Assembly: GCA_022736275.1 (NCBI GenBank)
Contig: DZBJ01000011.1
Location: 1-64,000, forward strand
From: Rikenella microfusus
Lineage (GTDB): Bacteria > Bacteroidota > Bacteroidia > Bacteroidales > VadinHA17
Reading direction: 5' to 3'
Length of the DNA stretch: 64,000 nt
Positions 44,143 through 52,824 of the stretch are shown one piece after another. The notes beneath the pieces were generated by a model, which saw only the letters and a list, made by a program, of their open reading frames with translations, searched no databases and had not been told where the DNA came from. The translations under genes were made by a program, and so were the position numbers. Within the stretch, counting starts at the first letter, position 1; each line of letters starts with the position of its first letter.

Positions 44143-44679
44143 ATGGAAGACGGTGGGTTAGGGAGTCTGATTTTCTATATTATACTGGGTGTTATCGCTC
44201 TGGCGGGCTCATTCCAGAACAAGAACAAAAAGGGGAAGGCGGCTCCGAAGAAGGTGGTCCGGAACGAGCCTGAGGCAGAGGCATGGATACCTCCCGCACG
44301 AACAGCACCCACGCCGCCGCGCAGCAGGCCGCAATACATACCCATCGAGCCTTCAATGGAGGGCAGATATGATGATCCGGTGGCGAGGGCATTCAGCAGC
44401 GAGGGCTCATCAGCGGAGACAATGGCCGGCGCCTTTGCCATGGAGGGATCAATAGAGGATTCCATGGCGGCCGCATTTGCATCTGAAGGGGTCTCGGGAA
44501 TTCATGATATCCAGCTGAAAGATTTTATTCATACTGAGATATCTGACAGTGAGATAGGTGATGCACCGGAATATAATTACAACATCAGGCCGGGCAGTGA
44601 TATTCTGTCGGAAGGATTCGACCTGAACAAGGCAGTTATTTATTCTGCAGTGCTGAACAGGAAAGAGTACTCTGTCTGA
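44143..44679 (+). CDS. Single-span membrane protein with three AxAFxxEG repeats
   Basis: 178 residues. The N-terminal membrane helix (about 7-23, LGSLIFYIILGVIALAG) is followed by a basic patch (NKNKKGKAAPKK), a Pro-rich stretch and three consecutive units of about 14 residues (VARAFSSEGSSAET, MAGAFAMEGSIEDS, MAAAFASEGVSG). The C-terminus, FDLNKAVIYSAVLNRKEYSV, is a conserved ending I associate with uncharacterised Bacteroidota membrane proteins. Probably cotranscribed with the upstream Lys/Gln-rich gene. Function unknown. Confidence 0.7.
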   Translation: MEDGGLGSLIFYIILGVIALAGSFQNKNKKGKAAPKKVVRNEPEAEAWIPPARTAPTPPRSRPQYIPIEPSMEGRYDDPVARAFSSEGSSAETMAGAFAMEGSIEDSMAAAFASEGVSGIHDIQLKDFIHTEISDSEIGDAPEYNYNIRPGSDILSEGFDLNKAVIYSAVLNRKEYSV

Positions 44680-44707
44680 TATTCTGATTATTACAAAAGA
44701 GACGCGA

Positions 44708-44739
44708 TTTGTTTTTTAAATAAAAATTTGTTATATTTG
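44708..44739 (+). promoter_or_regulatory. Consensus promoter of greA
   Basis: TTTG (44708-44711), 20 bases, TATATTTG (44732-44739). Both boxes match the Bacteroidota consensus. The leader is about 55 bases. Confidence 0.7.
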
Positions 44740-44801
44740 TTCTTTGAAGAGTTCCGGTAAGCCGGGATTCTTCTTATTTTTTAACCTATTACTGAATAAT
44801 T

Positions 44802-45272
44802 ATGTCGGAATTTATCTATGTAACAGAAGAGGGCCTCCAGAAGATGAAGGAGGAACTTGATCTGCTCCGTAATGAAAGGCCGGCTATTGCGCGAATGATC
44901 GCAGAGGCACGCGATAAGGGTGACCTTACCGAGAATGCTGAATATTCTGCCGCCAAGGATGCCCAGGGCATGCTTGAAATGAAGATAGCCCGCCTTGAAG
45001 ACCAGGTAGCACGGGCACGTATCATTGACGGTTCAAGGATCAATACCACATCGGTGCAGATCCTTAACAGGGTCAGAATCCGTAACAGAACCAGCGGCCT
45101 GATCATGGAGTATCAGCTTGTGCCTGAAACGGAGGCTAACCTCAAGGAGGGAAAGATAGCCGCTACTTCGCCGATAGCACAGGGTATCATGGGAAAGAAG
45201 GTGGGCGATGTGGTGGATGTGAAAGTGCCCGCCGGAGTCATACCTTTTGAAATAGTTGAGATATCAATCTGA
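44802..45272 (+). CDS. greA: Transcription elongation factor GreA
   Basis: 156 residues. The N-terminal coiled coil (about 10-75, LQKMKEELDLLRNERPAIARMI and GDLTENAEYSAAKDAQG with the tip acidic pair) and the C-terminal FKBP-like domain (ATSPIAQGIMGKKVGDVVDVKVPAG) are complete. GreA enters the secondary channel of RNA polymerase and stimulates cleavage of backtracked RNA. The HIT gene follows after 13 bases. Confidence 0.96.
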   Translation: MSEFIYVTEEGLQKMKEELDLLRNERPAIARMIAEARDKGDLTENAEYSAAKDAQGMLEMKIARLEDQVARARIIDGSRINTTSVQILNRVRIRNRTSGLIMEYQLVPETEANLKEGKIAATSPIAQGIMGKKVGDVVDVKVPAGVIPFEIVEISI

Positions 45273-45285
45273 AAAGAACAGGAAC

Positions 45286-45684
45286 ATGGCATCTGTCTTC
45301 ACACGGATAATCAACGGCGAGATACCCTGCTACAAGGTTGCCGAGGATGACCGCTTCATTGCCTTTCTTGACGTCAGGCCACTGAAGCCGGGCCATACCC
45401 TTGTTGTTCCCAAGAAGGAGGTGGATTACATCTTCGATCTTGATGAAGAGAGTCTTGCCGGAATGATGCTCTTTGCACAGAAAGTGGCAAGGGCCATGAA
45501 GGAGGTGATAGAGTGCAGGAGGATTGGTGTTGCTGTGATAGGACTGGAGGTGCCTCATGCACATATTCACCTGGTGCCGATTACAAAGGAATCAGACCTT
45601 CTGTTCACGAACCCGCGGGTGGCATCCTCGCCCGAAGAGGCTGAAAAACTGGCCAGGTTAATTGGAGATCATATCCGGCTCTGA
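45286..45684 (+). CDS. HIT-family (histidine triad) nucleotide hydrolase
   Basis: 132 residues from the ATG at 45286 (MASVFTRIINGEIPCYKV); the longer frame from 45256 overlaps greA. The histidine triad reads HAHIHLVP (about 99-106). Such proteins hydrolyse nucleoside phosphoramidates and related nucleotides. It is cotranscribed with greA, a frequent pairing in Bacteroidota, and followed by two terminators. Confidence 0.93.
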   Translation: MASVFTRIINGEIPCYKVAEDDRFIAFLDVRPLKPGHTLVVPKKEVDYIFDLDEESLAGMMLFAQKVARAMKEVIECRRIGVAVIGLEVPHAHIHLVPITKESDLLFTNPRVASSPEEAEKLARLIGDHIRL

Positions 45685-45702
45685 GCCGGCACAAAAATAA
45701 AT

Positions 45703-45764
45703 CCCCGTCACGGCGGGGTAAAACAAAAAGAGACTGCCCCTTATGAGACAGCCTCTTTTGTTTT
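45703..45764. terminator. Bidirectional terminators between HIT and the Cys-rich gene
   Basis: A first hairpin CCCCG-N6-CGGGG (45703-45718) is followed by a long one. In the second, AAAACAAAAAGAG-A-CTG (45720-45736) pairs with CAG-C-CTCTTTTGTTTT (45749-45764). A and T runs on both sides make it work for both converging transcripts. Confidence 0.8.
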
Positions 45765-45775
45765 ATAAGAAGATG

Positions 45776-46096
45776 TTACTTCTTGCCCGGGCAGCATGGC
45801 TTTGTTGCAGCGGTACCTTCCTGGGCCGGAACCACTTCACCCTTTGTTTCGCCGCATGCAGCAGCTGAAGGGCACTTTGAGCAGTCTTTGCCGGCGGTGG
45901 CGGTGGTGGTGCAGGCCTTCTTGCATGCATCAGCGGTTGAACCGCATGTGTCACACTTGCCATCCTTGTCCTTGTCAACAAAGGTGCATTCGCTCCTGGC
46001 GTTCTTCTTCTCCTTGTCAGTTGTCTGAGCATATACCCCAGCAGCCGCAACCATCAGTGCGATGAGAACAAGGCTGCCAATCATCCATTTCTTCAT
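45776..46096 (-). CDS. Small secreted Cys-rich protein with DxDxDGxCD motif
   Basis: 106 residues from the ATG at 46096. The signal peptide (MKKWMIGSLVLIALMVAAAGVYA) is followed by a short mature chain with about 12 cysteines: ECTFVDKDKDGKCDTCG, DACKKAC, DCSKCP, AACG and a terminal CCPGKK. DKDKDGKCD resembles a calcium-binding loop of the EF-hand or thrombospondin type-3 kind, while the CxxC pairs suggest zinc, iron or heavy-metal binding. I know no family with an assigned function. It is monocistronic and convergent with the HIT gene. Confidence 0.75.
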   Translation of the reverse strand: MKKWMIGSLVLIALMVAAAGVYAQTTDKEKKNARSECTFVDKDKDGKCDTCGSTADACKKACTTTATAGKDCSKCPSAAACGETKGEVVPAQEGTAATKPCCPGKK

Positions 46097-46206
46097 ACTT
46101 GTGTAAATTGGTTTATTAGTAAACGTGTGCAATATAGAAAAGTTTTTATGAGTCTCATGCTATTTATCATAATTATCATAACTTTATACCAGCTTCTCGC
46201 TGTGAA

Positions 46207-46917
46207 GTGTCTCATATTAAAGATATTGGTGACGACTTTCTGAGTCTGTTCCTCCCGCGTCTCTGCCTTGGTTGCAGGGCTCACCTGGTACGGGGAGAAG
46301 ATGTGCTGTGCATGGAATGCCTTCTCTCGATGGCCAGGACTGATTTTCACCTGAGGCGTGACAATATGCTGGAGCAGTCTTTCTGGGGCAGGTGTCATGT
46401 TGAACGGGCTGCTGCCTTCTCTGTCTATAACCGCGGGAGCCGCATCAGGAAACTGATACACTCACTGAAGTATGACGGAAGGAAGGAGATCGGGAAGATG
46501 CTCGGAGAACTGTACGGATCAACGCTGGCAGGGAGCGGATTCATGGAGGGCATAGAGATGATAGTGCCTGTCCCGCTCAGCGCAGAAAGGCAAAGACAGA
46601 GAGGCTTTAACCAGAGCGAGTGTTTTGCGCAGGGACTCTCTGCCTCATGCCGCGTGCCTGTGAGGAACGACATCCTTCTGCGTACCGGCAGGTCTGAGTC
46701 GCAGACAAGGAGGGGCAGATATGAGCGATGGGAGAACGTCGAGGGTCTGTTTACAGTCCGCAAGCCATCTGAGATAACCGGGAAACACCTCCTGGTGGCT
46801 GATGATGTCATCACCACGGGGTCAACCATGGAGGCATGCGTCAACGCTTTGCTGGAGGCCGGGGGTGAAAGGATCAGCGTGGTGGCGCTGGCGGCAGCAC
46901 AGAAGCTTACCCTTTGA
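46207..46917 (+). CDS. comF: ComF-family phosphoribosyltransferase-like protein
   Basis: 236 residues from a GTG at 46207; no ATG lies upstream in frame. The N-terminal zinc ribbon (LCLGCRAHLVRGEDVLCMEC, about 19-38) and the C-terminal PRTase domain with VPVPLSAERQRQRGFNQSE and the PRPP loop VADDVITTGSTMEACVNAL (about 197-215) are complete. ComF is required for DNA uptake in competent bacteria. Its 3' end overlaps convergent ruvC by 11 bases. Confidence 0.92.
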   Translation: MSHIKDIGDDFLSLFLPRLCLGCRAHLVRGEDVLCMECLLSMARTDFHLRRDNMLEQSFWGRCHVERAAAFSVYNRGSRIRKLIHSLKYDGRKEIGKMLGELYGSTLAGSGFMEGIEMIVPVPLSAERQRQRGFNQSECFAQGLSASCRVPVRNDILLRTGRSESQTRRGRYERWENVEGLFTVRKPSEITGKHLLVADDVITTGSTMEACVNALLEAGGERISVVALAAAQKLTL

Positions 46918-47470
46918 CCCTGTCGCTGTTTTTTCGAACGAACTCTTCCCAGTTCCTGACACCCTTGCCGGCGACAGGCTTGGCGCTCTGGTAGAAGTGG
47001 CAGAGGGCCGCCCCCAGGGCGTCGGTGGCATCGAGAACCATCTTCTCGCCGCGGAATGTCAGTATGGTTCTCAGCATGGTGGCAACCTGCTCCTTACTTG
47101 CCTGTCCACGGCCGGTGATTGACATCTTTATCATCCTCGGCGCATACTCAAAAACAGGCAGGTCACGGTAAAGCGCAGCTGAGATGGCCGCGCCCTGGGC
47201 CCTGCCCAGCTTGAGCATGCTCTGCACGTTCTTCCCGAAGAACTGTGCCTCAATGGCAAACTCATCAGGGTGATACTGATCTATAAGGGCCAGGGTCTGC
47301 TCGAAAATGGTGCGTATCTTTTTGAAATGATCTTCCTTTTTACGAAGGTCGATAATGCCAAGTGCAATGACGGAGGGTGTTTTCCCCGTCACACTTATCA
47401 GACCATATCCGGTTACGGTGGTCCCGGGGTCTATGCCCAGGATGATCTTTTCCCCTTCACGGTTCTTCAC
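46907..47470 (-). CDS. ruvC: Holliday junction resolvase RuvC
   Basis: 187 residues. RNase-H-like fold with the catalytic acids in LGIDPGTTVTGYG (Asp 14), FAIEAQFFGKNVQS (Glu) and the C-terminal DATDALGAALCH. It cleaves Holliday junctions with RuvAB, which is not in the window. It overlaps the upstream S41 gene by 4 bases. Confidence 0.96.
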   Translation of the reverse strand: MKNREGEKIILGIDPGTTVTGYGLISVTGKTPSVIALGIIDLRKKEDHFKKIRTIFEQTLALIDQYHPDEFAIEAQFFGKNVQSMLKLGRAQGAAISAALYRDLPVFEYAPRMIKMSITGRGQASKEQVATMLRTILTFRGEKMVLDATDALGAALCHFYQSAKPVAGKGVRNWEEFVRKNSDRVKG

Positions 47471-48804
47471 TTCATAAAGGGTTGAGGCGGACCAAGAAAC
47501 AGGTTGCCCGGAAGCTGATCGCCTTCCGAGTATACACGGCTTCTCCTGACAGGGATGCTGCTTTTGGTCTTGGTGCCCTGAAGGACCCCGATGGCGGCAG
47601 CAAGCGATGCCTCCTGAGGATCGCCAAAATCGCGCGTGATGTCATCCGCTGCAAGAACGTCCGGCTCCATGCCCTCATAGAACCGTCCTTCGTCAGATGC
47701 GTTTACATACTCGAAGGTGATGGGGGCAAAGACATATTTATAGTCAGGATCGGGAACGCTGTTTGTCGGGAAGGGATAGCCCCATATATTCATCCCTGCA
47801 GGCTTGCCATATGTTGTGTCACCGACGAGGGTCACACTGACATAAGGCTTAAGGCTGTTGATCACAACCTCACTTGCCGAGGCGGAACTGCGTGAGGTGA
47901 TGAAGACCACACGGTCGAGTCCCAGGGGACTTTCCGTCCTGATAAACTTGTAACTCTCATTCCAGTCGGGCCCGACAAGACCGTTGTACTGCAGCTTGTA
48001 GCATATCTTTGTGGTGTCAGCAGGCTTCATCACCAGGCTTGAGAGTTGCTGGGCAATATCCATGTAGCCTCCCGTATTGTAGCGGAGGTCAATTATGAGA
48101 TCAGTTACATTGTTTGCTTTGAAAACTGCAAATGCCTCATTCAGCTCCTGTTCTGAAGGGTCAATGAATGTCTCGAAGGCAAGATATCCGGTCTTCCCGC
48201 TGGCCAGGTCAAGGATCTTTGCTGCCGTCACAGAATTGATTGTGAAGCTCGACTTGGTAGAGTTGAAGGTCACTGTGGTGCCGTCAGGCTTCTCGAAAAG
48301 GAATTTATTTGTGATACCTGCAGTTGAGGGTCCCAGCAGGGTGCTGTATGCCGCATCATTGCCTGAGATTAATATCGGGGCAATTGGTGTATCATTGATC
48401 TCCCTGACTATCCATCCTCTTCTTACTCCCTCAGGCCAGAGGTCAGACCCTTCGTAAAGGCTTGCCACCCTTACAATGTTTGAGTTGTCAAGGCTCATCC
48501 TGATGCCGTGTCCTACGAAGGAACCCTGCATTGAAGCCATAAAGCTGTCAAAGTCGCTGACAAAGCTCCACTTGTCTGTCGGACGGTGTCTCAGTGCATC
48601 GAGCAGCTCACCCGGATTGTCATAATCTGACAGTTTGACCGTTGGCATGGAAGTATACCAGAGGTAAGCGTATTTCATCAGGTCATAAAGACCGTAACGG
48701 GCCCTCTCATCGAATGTATATTCATCAGGAACAGGATCGGGATCCTTTTCACAGCTGTAGAGGAGGGGAATTATCAGTATGGTTATTAGCAGAATGCGTC
48801 TCAT
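47467..48804 (-). CDS. S41-family peptidase lipoprotein
   Basis: 445 residues. The lipobox is IPLLYSC (Cys 18). An N-terminal helical domain (YTFDERARYGLYDLMKYAYLWY) is followed by a PDZ-like region (SFVGHGIRMSL, GVRRGWIVREINDTPI) and the S41 core. The core has LIIDLRYNTGGYMDIAQQLSSLV and TSRSSASASEVVINSLKPY, with the likely catalytic Ser in the ASASE stretch and Lys in GKPAG. This is a Bacteroidota-type exported peptidase, probably surface or periplasmic. Compare the S41 part of the chimera at 11360, which belongs to a different subfamily. Confidence 0.9.
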   Translation of the reverse strand: MRRILLITILIIPLLYSCEKDPDPVPDEYTFDERARYGLYDLMKYAYLWYTSMPTVKLSDYDNPGELLDALRHRPTDKWSFVSDFDSFMASMQGSFVGHGIRMSLDNSNIVRVASLYEGSDLWPEGVRRGWIVREINDTPIAPILISGNDAAYSTLLGPSTAGITNKFLFEKPDGTTVTFNSTKSSFTINSVTAAKILDLASGKTGYLAFETFIDPSEQELNEAFAVFKANNVTDLIIDLRYNTGGYMDIAQQLSSLVMKPADTTKICYKLQYNGLVGPDWNESYKFIRTESPLGLDRVVFITSRSSASASEVVINSLKPYVSVTLVGDTTYGKPAGMNIWGYPFPTNSVPDPDYKYVFAPITFEYVNASDEGRFYEGMEPDVLAADDITRDFGDPQEASLAAAIGVLQGTKTKSSIPVRRSRVYSEGDQLPGNLFLGPPQPFMK

Positions 48805-48852
48805 ATTGCAAGTAATTTTCGTTCAGTAGTAACAAAAAATGTGCCGTTTCGT

Positions 48853-49737
48853 TCAGGTTTTTCCTGCCCGGGACTGGAAAAGCACGCTTCCTGTTATGAG
48901 CAGTAGTCCCAGCGGTGTTGTGTACCAGACGGGTTCGTCAATAATGAAATGGAGGAGGATCAGTGAGATGAAGGGGGCAAAATAGACGAGGTTGCTTACC
49001 TTGTCTGTTGTCTCAGCCAGTTGCAGGGCTCTCAGCCATAGCCAGAAGGTGATGCCCATCTCGAAGATGCCGCAGTACACTGATGCTGCGACTCCCTTAA
49101 GGCTTACCGTCTCACTGAAAGATCCGCCGGCAATCATTATGGCCAACATATAAATTGACCCGAAGAGGAAGTTGGTGAAGAGCTTAACCGATTCATCCCT
49201 TTTGTCGCGAACGTTCAGCACGAAGTAGAGTGCCCACAGCACGCCGCTGACCAGTGCAAGAAGGACACCGGCGGTATCTGATTTGCCGGGATGAAAGAGA
49301 GCCCCCTGTGACGCTATGATGTAGACACCGGCCAGGCTGATGAACAGTGCGATGAAGCTTCGGGCTGGTATCCGCTGATGCAGCAGCGGTATTGAAAAGA
49401 ATACAAGGATAATGGGCCATATCATGTTTATCGGCTGCGCCACCTGTCCGGGCAGCCGGCTGTACGCCGTAAGAAGTATCAGATAATAGCCTACGGGGGT
49501 GATCAGGCCGAGAAGGGCAGACCACAAAATATCACGGGGGGTCATCCTCCACAGGAGCCCAAGCTTCCCGGAGGAGACAACAATCAGCAACAGCACGGCT
49601 GTGGAGACCAGCGTGGTTATGCCAAGCATGGTCACGATGCTTAACTCTGAAAGGGCCAACTTGAACGCAGTGGGGATGGTTCCCCAGAGGATGACGGCAA
49701 GAGCTGCATACAGGTATGCCCGGGAGCTCTTTTTCAT
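48853..49737 (-). CDS. EamA/DMT-family transporter
   Basis: 294 residues with ten predicted helices in two EamA repeats (about 8-140 and 150-288). Typical stretches are LYAALAVILWGTIPTAFKLAL, the QPINMIWPIILVFF region and TDKVSNLVYFAPFISLILLHFI. It likely exports or imports an amino acid, nucleotide or other small metabolite; the substrate is not readable. It begins 5 bases after serS. Confidence 0.9.
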   Translation of the reverse strand: MKKSSRAYLYAALAVILWGTIPTAFKLALSELSIVTMLGITTLVSTAVLLLIVVSSGKLGLLWRMTPRDILWSALLGLITPVGYYLILLTAYSRLPGQVAQPINMIWPIILVFFSIPLLHQRIPARSFIALFISLAGVYIIASQGALFHPGKSDTAGVLLALVSGVLWALYFVLNVRDKRDESVKLFTNFLFGSIYMLAIMIAGGSFSETVSLKGVAASVYCGIFEMGITFWLWLRALQLAETTDKVSNLVYFAPFISLILLHFIIDEPVWYTTPLGLLLITGSVLFQSRAGKT

Positions 49738-49742
49738 ATGTG

Positions 49743-51017
49743 TCAGCTAATCAGCTCGAACCCGGTGTATGGCACCAGTGCGGAGGGTATTTTTATGCCT
49801 TCCGGAGTCTGGTTGTTCTCGAGGAGCGCGGCCACGATGCGGGGCAGTGCGAGGGCGCTGCCGTTAAGGGTGTGACAGAGGGTGGTCTGTTTGGCCCCCT
49901 TCTCCCTGAAACGGCACTTGAGCCTGTTGGCCTGGAAGGCTTCAAAGTTCGAAGTGGAGCTCACCTCAAGCCAGCGCTGCTGCGCAGCAGACCAGACCTC
50001 AAAGTCGTAGGTCATGGCCGAGGTGAATGACATGTCGCCGCCGCACAGTCTGACAATCCGGTATGGCAGCTCAAGCTTCACCAGCAGGCTCTCAACATGG
50101 TTTACCATCTCCTTAAGCGATTCATATGATTTGTCGGGGTGAGCTATCTGAACAATCTCAACCTTATCGAACTGATGAAGCCTGTTAAGTCCTCTTACAT
50201 GCGCACCCCATGAGCCTGCTTCGCGGCGGAAGCAGGGGGTGTATCCCATATTCCTGACAGGGAGTTCGACAGCATCGAGGATCACATCGCGGTATATATT
50301 TGTGATGGGTACCTCAGCCGTGGGTATCAGATAGAGGTTGTCAATGCCGGCATGGTACATCTGCCCCTCCTTGTCGGGAAGCTGCCCGGTGCCGAAGCCG
50401 GAATCCTCGTTCACTACTATCGGCGGTTCAATTTCACGGTACCCGGCTTTTCCACCCTCGTCGAGGAAGAAGTTGATCAGGGCTCTCTGCAGCCTGGCGC
50501 CTTTACCCTTATAGACAGGGAAGCCTGCGCCGGTGATTTTTATCCCCAGGTCAAAGTCTATGATATCATATTTCTTTATCAGATCCCAGTGCGGCACTGC
50601 TCCCTCATGCAGCTCCGTTATGGTTCCTCCGCTGCGGATGATGACGTTGTCTTCGGCACTTTTGCCAGGGGCAACCATGGGGTGAGGCAGGTTGGGCATC
50701 TTAATCAGCTCTGACTGCATCTCACTGCTTACCTCGTCAAGGGTCTCGGAGAGTTGTTTCTGCTTCTCCTTCAGTGCGCCTATACCACTTTTGGCAGCCT
50801 CGGCTTCAGCTTTTCTCCCCTCTTTCATCAATGATCCTATTGAGCGCGAGAGGTTATTCAGTTCAGCCTGAACAGCATCACCTTCTGTCTGCAGCTCGCG
50901 GCGGCGGCGGTCGAGGTCAAGCACATGCTCAACAATTGCGGTGGCATCGAAATTCTTGATCCTGAGCCTCTCGATGACAGATGAGGATTGTTCCCGAATG
51001 AGGTTAATGGTTAGCAT
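49743..51017 (-). CDS. serS: Seryl-tRNA synthetase
   Basis: 424 residues. The N-terminal coiled-coil arm (about 30-100) binds the long variable arm of tRNA-Ser. The class II core has motif 2 in TPCFRREAGSWGAHVRGLNRLHQF (two blocks) and motif 3 in LNGSALALPRIVAALLENNQ. Complete and of normal length. The eamA gene follows immediately and may be cotranscribed. Confidence 0.96.
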   Translation of the reverse strand: MLTINLIREQSSSVIERLRIKNFDATAIVEHVLDLDRRRRELQTEGDAVQAELNNLSRSIGSLMKEGRKAEAEAAKSGIGALKEKQKQLSETLDEVSSEMQSELIKMPNLPHPMVAPGKSAEDNVIIRSGGTITELHEGAVPHWDLIKKYDIIDFDLGIKITGAGFPVYKGKGARLQRALINFFLDEGGKAGYREIEPPIVVNEDSGFGTGQLPDKEGQMYHAGIDNLYLIPTAEVPITNIYRDVILDAVELPVRNMGYTPCFRREAGSWGAHVRGLNRLHQFDKVEIVQIAHPDKSYESLKEMVNHVESLLVKLELPYRIVRLCGGDMSFTSAMTYDFEVWSAAQQRWLEVSSTSNFEAFQANRLKCRFREKGAKQTTLCHTLNGSALALPRIVAALLENNQTPEGIKIPSALVPYTGFELIS

Positions 51018-51054
51018 ACCGGAGTGATTGTAATTATTTAAGGAGCGTAAAATT

Positions 51055-51102
51055 AAAACAAAAACTCCTGAAAAGAGACGCTTGGGCGTATATTTTCAGG
51101 AG
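51055..51102 (-). terminator. Terminator after rpmA
   Basis: A perfect 10-bp inverted repeat, CTCCTGAAAA (51065-51074) and TTTTCAGGAG (51093-51102). Read on the minus strand it is followed by TTTTTGTTTT (51064-51055). It separates the rplU-rpmA operon from serS. Confidence 0.85.
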
Positions 51103-51126
51103 CCTGTATCTTGCAGTGACCCTTAC

Positions 51127-51387
51127 TTATTCTGCTGCGGGCATTACCGAGACATAAGATTTGTTGTCACTCTTTTTTCTGAACACTATCTTTCCGTCAA
51201 TAAGGGCAAAGAGAGTGTGGTCTCTTCCTATTCCCACGTTTTCACCGGGGTTGTGTGTGGTTCCGCGCTGGCGAACGATGATACTGCCGGCCTTTACTGT
51301 CTGTCCTCCGAAGAGCTTGACACCAAGCCTTTTGCTTTCTGAATCGCGGCCGTTGCGTGAACTGCCTACACCTTTCTTGTGTGCCAT
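51127..51387 (-). CDS. rpmA: Ribosomal protein L27
   Basis: 86 residues. The start [22 protein letters not shown] is the standard bacterial N-terminus without the extra cleaved peptide seen in Firmicutes. [17 protein letters not shown] and [16 protein letters not shown] follow. L27 touches the peptidyl transferase centre. Cotranscribed with rplU (26-base gap). Confidence 0.97.
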   Translation of the reverse strand: MAHKKGVGSSRNGRDSESKRLGVKLFGGQTVKAGSIIVRQRGTTHNPGENVGIGRDHTLFALIDGKIVFRKKSDNKSYVSVMPAAE

Positions 51388-51413
51388 ATCCTGATCTTTT
51401 TACTGTTTATCGG

Positions 51414-51854
51414 TTATTCTTTTTCCGGTTTCTTAGCGCTCTTTGCCGGTGCCTTCTTTGCCTCTGCCTTCGCTTCTTCGGAGACTGGCGCTTCGGTTAC
51501 TTTCTTCTCAGCCCTGGGAGCAGCTTTCTTCTTACCTTCTCCCCTCGGACCGATACTCAGTATCTCAACCTGGGTGAAGTCCTGACGGTGTCCGCTCCTT
51601 TTCTGATACCCTTTTCTTCTCTTCTTCTTGAAGATTATGACCTTGTCACCGCGCGGGTGGGCCAGGACCTTGCCCTCAACCACCGTATTTTCGATGACCG
51701 GTTCCCCGACGGTGACTGTTCCGTCATTATCCAGAAGGAGAACCTTTTCAAACTCTACATTATCGCCTTCTTCTGCATCCAGACGGTGAACGAAGATCTT
51801 TTTTCCTTCTTCCACCTTGAACTGCTGACCGGCAATTTCTACGATTGCGTACAT
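51414..51854 (-). CDS. rplU: Ribosomal protein L21 with charged C-terminal tail
   Basis: 146 residues from the ATG at 51854 (MYAIVEIAGQQFKVEEGKKIF); the frame extends upstream to 51950 but only through the leader. The L21 fold fills residues 1-102, including KRRKGYQKRSGHRQDFT. A tail of about 40 residues rich in K, A, E and P (KKKAAPRAEKK, AKAEAKKAPAKSAKKPEKE) has no counterpart in E. coli L21. It is first in the rplU-rpmA operon with a leader of about 90 bases. Confidence 0.95.
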   Translation of the reverse strand: MYAIVEIAGQQFKVEEGKKIFVHRLDAEEGDNVEFEKVLLLDNDGTVTVGEPVIENTVVEGKVLAHPRGDKVIIFKKKRRKGYQKRSGHRQDFTQVEILSIGPRGEGKKKAAPRAEKKVTEAPVSEEAKAEAKKAPAKSAKKPEKE

Positions 51855-51947
51855 TTTCAATCTCTCTTTTATAACTCCGTGAGGCGGACATGCTCCTCTG
51901 TGCATGACACTTCTGCGGCCCCCTCCGGATCTTTGTTTTTCGGACTG

Positions 51948-51977
51948 CAAAGATATAAAAATTAACTTATTTACAAA
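51948..51977 (-). promoter_or_regulatory. Consensus promoter of rplU-rpmA
   Basis: Minus strand TTTG (51977-51974), 18 bases, TATCTTTG (51955-51948). It predicts a leader of about 90 bases, in which CATGC and GCATG can form a small hairpin (around 51887-51905). A protein-binding leader is possible but I cannot match it to a known L21 leader. Confidence 0.7.
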
Positions 51978-52097
51978 TCGCTGAGATTAATTTATCACCA
52001 ACAAGCTGTGGATAAAAATTTCAAACACGGCGATGACAAAGATTCTTATTCTTTATATTTGTCATATCGGCCTGCCGGCTTGTAAACCAGGTTAACT

Positions 52098-52706
52098 ATG
52101 CAGAATAAGCTTATTCGACTGAAAGTCATTGGTATTTCTTACAGTCAGACTCAGTCCGGAGCCTATGCTCTCATTCTGGCGGAGGAGAAGGGTGAACGGC
52201 GGATACCAATAATTATCGGGGGCTTTGAGGCTCAGGCCATTGTCATTAAGCTTGAAAACCTTGAGCCACCCAGACCGCTGACTCATGATCTGTTCAGGAG
52301 CTTTGCCCTGGCCTGCGGTGTAACTGTAGAGCAGGTTCTCATCAATAAGCTTCGCGAAGGCATTTTTTATTCCGAGATAGTTTGCACTGACGGCGAGAGG
52401 CGCTTTCAGATCGATTCGCGGACCTCTGACGCGGTTGCCCTGGCCCTGAGATTCGAATGCCCCATCTTCATTGAGCCGCAGATACTGAATGAGGCGGGCA
52501 TTGTCATGAGCGCCAGCGCGGAGGAGGAGCAGAAGAAACAGGGGGAGACTGCACTACAAAAGAAACCGGCCGTCTCGAACGAATACGGCGAGTTCGCCGT
52601 CGAGGAGCTCAGGGAGATGCTCTCAGATGCCATAACCCGTGAGGATTATGAGCATGCAGCATCTATCCGTGATGAGCTGGCAAGGAGAAAAGGTCAGTCA
52701 GAATAG
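52098..52706 (+). CDS. Bifunctional-nuclease-family (DUF151) protein with UVR-like tail
   Basis: 202 residues. The BFN/DUF151 domain (about 5-135) has IPIIIGGFEAQAIVIKLE, RPLTHDLFRSF and DSRTSDAVALALRFECPIFI. A linker leads to a C-terminal helical hairpin (VEELREMLSDAITREDYEHAASIRDELARRKG, in about 160-200) of the UVR type, as in UvrB/UvrC. Plant BFN1-like relatives have RNase/DNase activity; bacterial function is poorly known. Confidence 0.9.
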   Translation: MQNKLIRLKVIGISYSQTQSGAYALILAEEKGERRIPIIIGGFEAQAIVIKLENLEPPRPLTHDLFRSFALACGVTVEQVLINKLREGIFYSEIVCTDGERRFQIDSRTSDAVALALRFECPIFIEPQILNEAGIVMSASAEEEQKKQGETALQKKPAVSNEYGEFAVEELREMLSDAITREDYEHAASIRDELARRKGQSE

Positions 52707-52824
52707 GCCGGGGAAGGGGATGAGGGATCCGGTGAATTCACGGCAGCGTGACGGTTTACGGCTGCGGCCGGAAGAATGAGTGGCACAGGTGATGAGTGCC
52801 GTTAACCAGTTTGGTTTGTAAAAA

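Noticed and set aside
46207-46917. Evidence for a functioning competence system from ComF and ComM
   Set aside because: Both families are widespread in bacteria not known to take up DNA, and no ComEC or pilus gene is in the window.
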